64,000 nt of DNA from Paraphysomonas bandaiensis (lineage: Eukaryota; Chrysophyceae): NCBI GenBank assembly GCA_965644295.1, contig CBFFRP010000123.1, forward strand, positions 248,001 through 312,000, written 5' to 3'. How positions within the stretch are numbered: the stretch's first letter is position 1; each line of letters starts with the position of its first letter. Shown piece by piece: positions 24,411 through 33,897 of this stretch. Under the pieces are notes generated by a model. The model had not been told where the DNA came from. It worked only from the letters and a program-made list of their open reading frames with translations, and searched no databases. Both the position numbers and the translations under genes were made by a program.

Positions 24411-26633
24411 ATGCCCTCTGCATACTATTCAGTCAAGAAAGGAAGAAGCACAGGAGTGTTTAACACTTGGGATGAGTGCTCTCAACTAGTGATCGGGTAT
24501 CCAGGTGCTGAATATAAGAAGTTTAAGAGTAAAGCAGAGGCAGAGGCATATGCCTCTATATCGCCTAATATCTCACCCTCTATAAAGAAAAACACACCTA
24601 ATCCCTCACCATCTACAGGTAATTCATCACATCTGTCAGTGGATACCAAAGATCGACTGTCGGGAATAGCCTCCAGCTACTATGCGGTGCGTCATGGTCG
24701 TCATAAGGGGGTGTTTACTACTTGGGAAGAATGTAAACAATCTGTAAGCAGTTTTCCTGGAGCAGAATTTAAGAAATTCAAAAGAAAGAGTGAGGCAGAT
24801 GATTATGTTAACTCAGCTACCCCTTCAAAAATTGCTAAATCTGTCCGTAGTTCCGTTTCAAGGAATAGTGTTTCGGGTAGTCAAAATTTAGAGAATCTTA
24901 AGGAAGAGTTTAAGCTCTCCAATTGTCAGCTGAATGCTATAAAATATGTTCTCAAAGGCTACGATGTGTTTATATCTGGTCCAGCAGGTGTTGGAAAGTC
25001 ATTTGTTGTGGAGGTGCTTCAAAAATGTTACGCCGCCCTTTGTCAATCCCACTCTGCAAGTGAAAATAATGACAATGATATATGCCCGTCTATTGCCTTC
25101 ACTGCCTCTACGGGATGTGCCGCCAGCTGTATTAGAGGAGAGACTATTCATTCATGGGCTGGAGTAGGTATGGGCTTGACGTCTGAGCTCACTCCGCTCG
25201 AGCTTGTAGCGAAAATGGCTACACCTGCCAAAAAGAGATGGAGACGCACGGCGTGCTTACTTATCGATGAAGTTAGTATGCTTGCAGCGGGAGACTTAGA
25301 CAAGCTCTCTGAGATTGCATGTATACTACGTGGTAAGAAGGAACCTTTCGGAGGCATGCAGGTAGTATTGGTGGGGGATTTTTTTCAGTTGCCACCAGTC
25401 AAGCAAGCAACCGCTTATTGTTTTCAATCCCATGTATGGTCTGAGCTGTTCTCTCAGACGTCATCCAGTGAACGGAGGGGTGTTGTAGTATTACTAGATC
25501 AGATTGTACGGCAAAAAGATATGCATTTCTGTAGGATGCTTAATGAAGTAAGATGGGGACGAGTCAGCGAGACAACACACACAACACTTTACGAGAAGTG
25601 TCAGCAGTGTATGGTAGGGCAGAGTGCGACTACGACTACGAAATCAGTAAAACTCTTCAGTTTAGTACGGGACGTCGATCGTGTAAACGAAGAAAATCTC
25701 TTACTATTACCTGGTGACGTAGTGTCGTTTCTCGCGGAAGACTCCTCGCACCACTTGACAGGCCGCCTTAATAGTGAAACGAAGGCAGCAGAGTGCTTGA
25801 ACCTGAAGCGTGGTGCTCAGGTAATGTTAATACAGAATTTGGATCCATCACAAGGGCTAGTTAATGGTACCATTGGCCGAGTAGTTAGATTTGAAAATGT
25901 TCTGTCTGAGGATGGCACAGAACTAGAGAAGAGACCAGTCGTTCGATTTTTTGTGAATCGAGTAAGTGGTACTTCTCATGACGAGCAAAGAGCGATGGCA
26001 CGTGGACTCTCTCAGCGGATTCCGGGGCATAATAAGGGATATATCCGACTCTGTCAGCTTGGGTATACGCCTTGGACTGGTCTGGGAAAGGAGGAGCAGG
26101 GTAGATCTGAGCCTATTAGTCTTCCTCTTGTCAACAAGGTGTCAATGGGATTATCAGTACCAACCAGTGATATCATCGAACGCACAATGGATTATGAATG
26201 TTTTCACCTTCACGATGCGTATCAAGAAGTAATTGGAACTCGAAAGCAAATACCACTAATTTTAGCATATGCTATGACTATTCATAAGGTATGTTCACAT
26301 TGTGACTTGTGGAACCATGTGTCACGGGGTATTTCCATGTTGTAGTCTCAAGGAATGAGCATACCGGACCTAGATATTGATATGAGGGGAATATTTACCA
26401 GCGGTCAAGCTTATGTTGCTCTCAGTCGAGCAATTAGCTTTGATTCTCTTCGATTACACTCATACAACGTCAAGTTGATCAGAGCGAATTCTTCTGTAGT
26501 ACAATACTACTCTGCTCTATCCAAAGATATCTCCAGTAAATGCGATAGTAACGAATTTGTATCGACTTCTATACATGACTTAATAACATCATGTCGACAA
26601 GAAAATGTGGACAAATATAGAGATATAATATGA
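24411..26633 (+). CDS. PIF1: PIF1-family DNA helicase with two N-terminal viroplasmin/RNase H1-N modules
   Basis: Two exons (24411-26288, 26346-26633; 57-nt intron) give 721 residues. The start MPSAYYSVKKG is the ATG nearest the first domain; an upstream in-frame ATG at 24330 adds low-quality sequence. Residues 4-48 and 88-135 are two copies of the small hybrid-binding module found at the N terminus of RNase H1 (YYxVxxGRxxGVFxTWxEC...PGAExKKFK). The helicase core follows: Walker A GPAGVGKS (190-197), Walker B LLIDEVSM, GDFFQLPPV, then TIHKSQGMS and AYVALSRA at the C terminus. PIF1 helicases act 5' to 3' at telomeres, G-quadruplexes, replication forks and in mitochondria. The N-terminal modules would favour RNA-DNA hybrids (R-loops). 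No mitochondrial presequence is evident from this start. Confidence 0.92.
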
Positions 26634-27044
26634 CTAAAGTAGTGCCTTTCGTTTTTTATTCGTTTGTCCTTGTGCTCGAAAATATTTTCCTGCCAGCGAG
26701 TTATGAACACACGTGTCAAGGTATCACGATGTGCTACAAACTTTAAAAAGTAAGGGGATGTTTCATTGTTCTGTACTTCAAAGTATTTTAACACCTGTTT
26801 GTTACACCGTGCATGAGTCCCAAAATTTCGTTGTAATAGCGAGATACTAACAGTATTCGAGATACTATAAATGCGATGAAAAAGTACTGCATATGAGACA
26901 TGTGTGTAAGGCGTATGGTTGCACGGGTGTTAATCACAGTTTATTAATCTAACTACTTGTGCAGTATGATACAAAGAAAGAACAACACCATTTTTTAAGT
27001 TATAAATATAATCAAATTAAACCCTAGTCAAATGCACTTCAATG

Positions 27045-28068
27045 CAGGCTTGAGTAACAATTAATTTGTGACGGATTCCCAACAATAATAATTGCTATTA
27101 CTAATCAAGCATCCAATTATTTGCAATGCAATTAATCTCTGAACTCTGAACTATAATCTCATCACAAGGATGCCGATTCTCACGCAGAAACATCAACATT
27201 TCAATGTGTCTAGTTGTCATTCGCTTGAGAAAATCAGTCATAACAATCTTAGCTCTGCTAAAAAAACTTTCACAAACAATTCTTCATGCTACGATATCAT
27301 GTTGGCAGTTTGTGCGTACTTTTTTGCGCGTTCGGTTGTCTTTAAGTAAACGAATGGCCTCGCCTTCCTCCTCCACATCTTTCTCTTAATCGAGTTCACC
27401 TTTATGTGAAAGTACATCATTTATCAAAAAGCGTCGCACCTGTAATTTTCAGCGCGGTCCAGTTCTTCTTCCCTACCACGCTGAATTTTGACTACACTAC
27501 TCTCTCGAAATTTGCATTTTGTATCCAGGTGGGTTTCCGTCCCAGGATACTGACAAATTAAATCATCTAATTGCACCCGGACATCATCTAGATCAAGCTG
27601 TTTTTCTCCAGCTGTACACACACACTACGGTTTCTCTGTATGAGTGTATTTTTGCACACACATATAATTATTTTGATAGTGGTACCTAACAGATACGCTT
27701 TTAACGTCATTTACACCGCTATACTCGAGTATTTCGAAGCAGTTGAATATCTGCAATCACCTTATATGCCATGTATCTAGACGATCATTGTGGAGGTGCT
27801 CTGTTTGTTCTTTGCCAACGACCTTTGACATGACATACTCTATATTACCATTGCATGCTGAGGTTAAAGCGTATGATTAATAAAATGATAAAAAGACTGT
27901 GCATATACATCCAAACTTCTATGCTAACATACATCTATGATCAGTAGCTATACATATTGGATGCTATTTATAACTTAGCCAGCCAATTAATTGCAATTAA
28001 TTGGCAACATTGACCAATAATAATTAAAATTATCACTTTTAAAACCAATTAATTGTTACGCAAGCCTG
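27045..28068 (-). mobile_element. hAT-superfamily transposon with TIRs and 8-bp target duplication
   Basis: Left end CAGGCTTGAGTAACAATTAA and right end the complement of CAGGCTTGCGTAACAATTAA form terminal inverted repeats. The flanking octamers are CTTCAATG (27037-27044) and CTTCTATG (28069-28076), matching 7 of 8, as expected for the 8-bp hAT duplication after one mutation. The 1,024-bp body holds a broken transposase reading on the minus strand. The element is thus an internally deleted or decayed, probably non-autonomous copy. Another end of the same family lies at 12447. Confidence 0.85.
27101..27621 (-). pseudogene. hAT transposase C-terminal (dimerisation) remnant
   Basis: The minus strand reads ESFFSRAKIVMTDFLKRM followed by TRHIEMLMFLRENR and stops at 27101. 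This is the pattern of the hAT C-terminal dimerisation region (S-x-ER-x-FS-x-A-K...R...LLFLK-x-N). An in-frame TGA sits just upstream, where the family has the conserved Ser/Glu pair. A second open stretch (27424-27621) lies upstream in another frame. It is broken and not expressed as an intact enzyme. Confidence 0.75.
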
Positions 28069-29086
28069 CTTCTATGATATTCTTTTTTCTACACACATTA
28101 TGACGAGGGTACGTACCCTATTGGCGGCATAACTTCTCAGAATGATTTATCTTGAACGTCTAGTATCTTCAGGTCAAACAGATCGCGGGGCAGATATTCA
28201 ACTACTTTTGCGAATCATAGCACAAATTAATTATACGGCAGGTAACATCAAGTGCATTGGGTATATGGTTCGAGGAATAAGGAGGCAACAGCTAGTGTTA
28301 CATAATGGAATGCAACATAGAGTTACAAGCAGCAACGGGAAATATATATCAAAGTAAACTATAACAAATAAATCTAAAACTTTAGCTCTCATTGACATGA
28401 ATATTCCCATTATCAACATATTCCTCTTTGGGACATATAGTGCATGTGCTATAGGCACTGAATCCCATAATCTTCTTTATGCTGCTGTGAAGTAACCGAT
28501 ACAGGACATGTCTCGAGCGACCACTATAAAATGCTCGACCTCCAAGCAAAGTGATAGCATTCAAGTAAAACATATGGGAAGCGAGAAGTCATTTAGGTCC
28601 GTATCTCTATCGCCACAGTATGGGTATGATATCCTGAGCACACTCTTAGTTGTTGTTGCATTTCAGCAGTTTCTATCCTGATGATGATAATGAGTAGTGC
28701 ATCAACCCCATGGTATAATCTTTAAATTGCTGAAAACAAGTGCTAATCTCAAGTAAATTCTACTCAATTGATTTGTGTTACTATACTACTCGTATATACA
28801 TAGCCATATCTATAGACACATATACACACTGCACATATACAGCAGAGTGTAGTATGAGTATATGCAAATCGAGATCAAAAATGGGAAAAACAGCCTTCCA
28901 TTTTTCCGACATTTCACCAAAATGAGGTCTAATTATTCCATAAAAAAGTCAGATAAAAGGGGAAATATCCTTAAAAATATGCCTAAAATATGTCTGTGTG
29001 TGTGATCTTATAGGGATTTCTACAGACTGAAGAAAAACTTTTGAACTGTTGATAGGAAAAAACTTAAAGTAACAAAAGTCATAAAC

Positions 29087-29133
29087 ATGAAGTGACTTGA
29101 AGTGATATGAAGTGACTTGAAGTGATATGAAGT
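29087..29133 (+). repeat. 20-bp tandem repeat
   Basis: Two perfect copies of ATGAAGTGACTTGAAGTGAT plus a partial third. Lies about 180 bp upstream of the DysF-PH gene start. Confidence 0.9.
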
Positions 29134-29313
29134 AAGTGATTATTCATAGTGTTTATATACTGTATACATACATACTATTCCTACTATATCTTATATATAG
29201 TAATCCTCGTTACCATATTTAATATATGAAAACCCCTGTACACATGGAACATATTTAACATATGGAGGAAGTCGCATTCTATATACAGTAAGTCATATAT
29301 ATGTAACCCAACT

Positions 29314-31406
29314 ATGATTGAATATATATTCAGATCATGTGGATATGATGTGGTGATACAAACAGTATGGGAGAATGAAAGATCACGTTCTGGAAACAGT
29401 TTAAGTTCCTTGTTTAAAGATACATATGATTTTATATATCTACAGCCATCTGATTGTCCTCATTGGCTTTATAACAGTCGACGAGTTAATAACTTATCAT
29501 CGATAGATATACCGAAGGGTTATAGTCCATTATATCCATGGACGTTTCATGTAACATCCACATGTATGAATAGTAATCAACAAACTGATTCCAATGGATG
29601 GATATACGCGACTGACTTTACATCAGATGAATGGTCGCCATATAAATTAAGTGATAGTCAAGTACGTAAAAGAAAATGGCAACGATTATTGATATTAAAT
29701 GAAGATATTCATACTGTTCGTGAGGTTCTTCCTGTCTACTATGCAGAACTTGTTGCATATCGATCATATCACCCTGATATGATATCTCTCGCTTTAGGAA
29801 GTAATGATTACGTCGTTCAAATAATAATTGAAGCTGAGCGATTAGGAACTAATGGTACTTATTCTGCAGACAATCTACTGTTGTCAGACCCGTGTCACTG
29901 GAGTGTGGGAAGGTTGAGCCCAGAGAAGAGTATAATATGTATGGAGAAGTTGTCATATCACAACACTTGTGTACCCCCGGGATGGAGCATATTGCATGAG
30001 TTCATGTTCACATTATATCCAGGAAAAGACCCACTAGGTTGGGAATATAGTTCGTCTTTTACTGATAACTGGTCGCGTGAACCACCTCCTGCATCAACTA
30101 TAGAATCCAACTCACGTTCAGTTCATAGCGGGGAGTGGACTGCAGTTAAATCGGTCCGTCGTCGGATTTGGATGCGAACAATTGTTCCACACTCGGATTT
30201 TTTACGTGCTCGCTCTTTAGTCAGCAATCACATAAGTCTTCATCCTAGAGGAAATGTATATAGGGCACCCATCTTGCGACTACGGCCGTTCTCGAAGATC
30301 TGGTCTCTCGGTGAGGTGCGTATATTATGTATAAATATTATCTATATAGTAGACAGCCCATGTAGAATAATGTATTACCGTTCTTCTGCGATAATCATTT
30401 TACAACTTCACGAACAGGGAATACTCTCAGATGACCAACTTACAATTCTCCTCGATACTCAGGAAACTGTCACCGTTAAACTTAGGGGTCTTGAGGTGGT
30501 ATCTTTACGCCCAGGTGACCATGTTGGGTGTGGAGGTGGGTTCGGTCTACGGAAACGAATACTGGGCAACCCTGATAATGACATGATATGCTATCTTAGT
30601 GCTGAGACAGCGCATGAGCGCGAGAAATGGGAAATTGCACTCACCCACCAGTTGGCCCTGCTTGATATGGACTTCTTTGCTGTACCCTTTGGTCCATGCA
30701 TTCCAGATGACATACTATTGACAGATGATATGTGGAAGCGTGGTGATTTCATTCCCTCATGGAGACTGCGTACTATAGAGCTCCGACAGAGTGGGACGCT
30801 TATATACTACGCTGGGGCGCTTCTCAAGGGAAAGGTTAACACCAACGGCTCCGTTGTTAATAAGAACCCGGTGGATTCAGGCGGAAAGGAGCATGTCTTC
30901 GAGGTATGTATATGATGAGTATGTACAAATGTTACAGCTGATTATTCCAACATTGTTGAATGACTTAATATCCTTAGGTTATAACGCGGGACGACTGTAG
31001 AATTCTCTTGCGGGCGATGACAAGTTCTGTAAAAAATAAGTGGATAGAGGCGCTGGCGGCATTTACCTCGCAATCCAATATTCGTACAGATACAGTTTTG
31101 TCACCATCTAATATCGAGAGTCAGAGCAGTCTCTTATTGGGCGAGTATACCTCGCGGTCATTCAGTACGGGGGGACCTATTCACAAGCCAGTAGGGCGCA
31201 TGAGGTCTACAACAGCGCAAGTATTCCCATGTGAAGAGAACACCGATATTTTGAGCAATGCTATAGAACTCTCTGCAATATATCCTGATAGTAGTCCCAT
31301 GGACACATCGCATGTCCATGCACCTATTTCCCCGTTGAAATCTAATTTGATGTGGAGAGAAGCGAAACCTGTACAACGGGAAGGGGTGCGGAGCAGTTTT
31401 CTATAG
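29314..31406 (+). CDS. DysF-DysF-PH-PH domain protein
   Basis: The first exon starts at 29314 (MIEYIFRSCGY). A 74-nt intron at 30904-30977 is certain (FE|VITRDDC). A 102-nt in-frame intron at 30316-30417 is likely, because skipping it removes an Ile-rich stretch and leaves WSLGEGILSDDQLTI; without it the protein is about 34 residues longer. Two dysferlin/peroxin-type (DysF) units with paired Trp-Arg motifs are seen: WIYATDFTSDEW...RKRKWQR and WEYSSSFTDNWS...RRRIWMR. Two PH domains follow, the second being clear (WKRGDFIPSWRLRTIELRQS ... NKWIEALAAF). A Ser-rich tail ends the protein. DysF and PH domains both occur in membrane-contact and repair proteins, so a membrane-associated role is inferred. 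The spliced length is about 638 residues. Confidence 0.78.
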
Positions 31407-31761
31407 TGCATCACACCAAGGTTTTGTTATGCGTATTTGTGTTTTTTGAATATAGCTTCTTGTTTTGAATATATCAACATAACTAATTTGTCATTAGGTG
31501 GCTAGCACAATATATACTAAGTTCATTATACGTCAGTAGAGTTATATTACATGAAAAACTTGTGTGATTTATTACATAGACTCATGAATAGGAGCTCAGA
31601 AATAACACTAAAAGAGTGACTGTTAACTGTATTTAATGTATCTGTTCTGGACAGGCGTATTATATTAAATGTCTTATATTATTTAGCAATAGGCATGTGA
31701 GGGTTATGTGGTACTATAAGCTTAAGTTAATAATCTATACTTTATACTCACACAAGTTTTT

Positions 31762-31840
31762 CAGGGCCTGGTAACCGTTAATGGCCCGTTACTGGTAGTC
31801 CAGTTCCCGGCAATTATAATGGCCGTTAATGGCCATTAGT
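31762..31840 (+). repeat. Partial MITE (CAGGGCCTGGTAACC family)
   Basis: Begins CAGGGCCTGGTAACCGTTAA and includes CCAGTTCCCGGCAATTATAA, as in the complete copy at 62826-62946. The right terminal repeat is missing. Confidence 0.75.
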
Positions 31841-31936
31841 ACCTACTAACTTAAAGTAGATAATACCACTCATACTAGATAGTGTAGTGCTCCCTTAATT
31901 AATAATATTTACTTAATTGCAGACTACGAATTGTAA

Positions 31937-32300
31937 CTACTTCTTGCTATCTACTGACACATCAGGATATTCTTGCAGAGCTTCATGGAGGGTATAAGCA
32001 TCCAACAACATGTAATTGGCTCGTAGGAATAGCAACGATTCTAGACGGTAGAGAATCATGTTTCTACACTCAGGTGTGATTATCAACTTTGCATGGCCTA
32101 AGAACCTCTCAACAACATTAGATATTGTGCTTCAATATGAAGCAAGCAGGGGTAGTTGGACTCATTGGTACCAAGTCGAGATCTCTTGGTGACCTCGGCG
32201 CTCTTCAGAACACGCTGTGCAAAATCAGTTCCTTCACTCTCGTCCTCGTTATTTCTGTCGGGTGTGCCAAAATCAATAGATGACCAGAAAGCATAGAAAG
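31937..32300 (-). pseudogene. hAT transposase C-terminal relic
   Basis: Minus-strand translation gives ISNVVERFLGHAKLIITPE, then RNMILYRLESLLFLRANY, then a stop at 31937. This is the hAT dimerisation signature (N-x-VER-x-x...AK...R...LLFLR-x-N). Upstream an open, acidic stretch (DFGTPDRNNEDESEG) lies in another frame, so at least one frameshift has occurred. It differs in sequence from the two other hAT relics here, implying a third hAT lineage. Confidence 0.72.
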
Positions 32301-32389
32301 TAGGATAGCTATGGCAATAAGCTTCAACTAGCTACAAAAACGTACGCAGGAGTGTTGGTTGTAGTAGCCTAATAAATATCCTACAATTT

Positions 32390-32780
32390 AATGCTAGAAG
32401 CGAATTACTAAATATTAGCAAATAGACGAGTAAGAGTCAAAACTAATGTAGCATAACAATATAACTAAATCGTGCTTAACTCTACTGATATCCTACTATT
32501 TTGCGCTACGAAAGCTGCTTGTTGGTCACCGCAAGCACCAAGGTGCAACTACTTTTGCTCTCTCTGTCCTTAAGATGAACTAGACTCATTCCCAGATTCC
32601 TGTTTATATGCCATGACCCAAAAACTTCTACACAAGTGACACTTATGTTAGTGTCCCTTGTACCACACAAGCATTTGGCTATATGAGTGGGCATAACAAT
32701 GTCTGTTAACTCCGGTGATCCCCCAGAAAACCACGAAAAGGTGCGAGTCCGACTTTGATGAGGGTGTAACTAGTATGAAA
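32390..32780 (-). repeat. Interspersed repeat A, copy 1
   Basis: Aligns in inverted orientation with 63290-63840 and, in the same orientation, with 49425-49700 plus 51174-51290. Shared blocks include GTGCGAGTCCGACTTTG, CTTGTACCACACAAGCATT and GATATCCTACTATTT. It includes the uninterrupted sequence GAGTGGGCATAACAATGTCT that is split by a hAT insertion in copy 2. Confidence 0.8.
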
Positions 32781-32860
32781 GTCTGATTATTACATGAGTA
32801 CGGTTGCGTACAGAAACTAGTTTATGTCGAGGGTGTAACTAGATAATAGCCGACACCGGT

Positions 32861-32888
32861 CACACTACACACTACACACTACACACTA
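32861..32888 (+). repeat. CACACTA x4 tandem repeat
   Basis: Four perfect heptamers. Heptameric but not the TTTAGGG telomere unit. Confidence 0.9.
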
Positions 32889-33299
32889 GATAGTGTGTTG
32901 CCACCTTTTGCAAGACCTTCATCCACATACCTCCGAGCCACTTGGCGCAATGCCTAAAGGAAGGCCACCAGATCGCCAATATAAGCAGGGTATAGTACTA
33001 TGTTCCCCTGGTTGCCGTGAGGTACAAAAGGCAGTCCCCGATGCAAATTGCACACAATGTATGTGTAGTCTTAAGCGTTCCAGTGTTGTAGTAGTAGACT
33101 TAGATCACTGCTTTCACTTGTCATGCTGTACGTTGCACAACGTGTCCCCTACATACACATCTATCATATAGCGCCGGTGAGTCCTAGGACACACGACAAT
33201 GGCGAAACTCGCAATCAACATCAAGGACGGAAGTGGTCGCACCTTGGTGCTTGCGGCGACGCACAAGCAGCTTCTGTAGCGTTAAATAGTAGGATAATG

Positions 33300-33415
33300 G
33301 AATTTGTGCTGATTAGTTATGGGTAGAGGTCTAACTAGTATGTCTAGCATTCAACTAGCCACTATATTGGCACAGGTTTTTAACGCCTATTGCTAAATAA
33401 AAAGACTTTCAATAT
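33300..33415 (+). repeat. Interspersed repeat B, copy 2
   Basis: Gap-free 116-bp match to 18008-18123 (about ten differences). Just upstream (33240-33296) lies a short piece of repeat A's terminal sequence. Confidence 0.85.
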
Positions 33416-33560
33416 AGTGTGTTGCCCCCTGACTTACTAATCTAAACTACACTTATTTTATTGCTCTCCACTGGCACATTGCATATCTGAAAAACACTTC
33501 AATCTTTATAGCATATATCAAGTTCCAGTAAGGAGTGACATTTATTATCCATTAAAGGTG

Positions 33561-33597
33561 CCCAGTTCCCGGAAATTATAGGGGTTACTAAGCCCTG
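33561..33597 (-). repeat. MITE fragment
   Basis: CAGTTCCCGGAAATTATA followed by GGTTACTAAGCCCTG, a degenerate right end of the CAGGGCCTGGTAACC family. Confidence 0.55.
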
Positions 33598-33897
33598 GTA
33601 TCATAAGGAACTCAACTCTGAAAATCTAATAACTGTAGAACAGATTATAATATTAGTGCTAATAAAATTATTCTAATTGATAAGGTAAAGGTACTCATTG
33701 CCACGTGGTTTCATCAACTTCGGATATAAGGCTATTAAAAATGCTCTTGAAAAAGACAATTGCGATTTAGTTAGATTGCAAATACAATAATTTAACAATA
33801 TATACGAAACTAACAGCAAAACATGCAAAATAAATATCACCACAAAATGTAGAACAAAGATCAGTGTGTTGACAAAAATTCGTCGTTTTACATGTAA

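Larger units (their letters stand above)
26634..29313. other. Transposon-containing intergenic region
   Basis: 2.7 kb between PIF1 and the DysF gene. Carries the hAT element 27045-28068 and a 20-bp minisatellite (29087). No host gene seen; readings at 28142-28925 lack recognisable content. Confidence 0.6.
31407..33897. other. Dense repeat cluster, no host gene
   Basis: 2.5 kb made largely of mobile-element relics: a MITE end (31762), a hAT transposase relic (31937-32300), repeat A (about 32390-32780) and a 7-nt tandem repeat CACACTA x4 (32861-32888). Also a short cysteine-containing reading with KGRPPDRQYKQG (from 32950), repeat B (33300-33415) and a MITE fragment (33561-33597). Confidence 0.65.

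Noticed and set aside
32950-33171. Cys-rich reading KGRPPDRQYKQG...CTQCMCS
   Set aside because: Could be a transposon zinc-finger relic, but it is short, has no partners and lies between repeats; not called as a gene.
31762-33597. Single hAT element bounded by CAGGGCCTGG (31762) and AAGCCCTG (33597)
   Set aside because: The flanking octamers (AAGTTTTT and GTATCATA) do not match, and other repeats intervene, so these are separate fragments.
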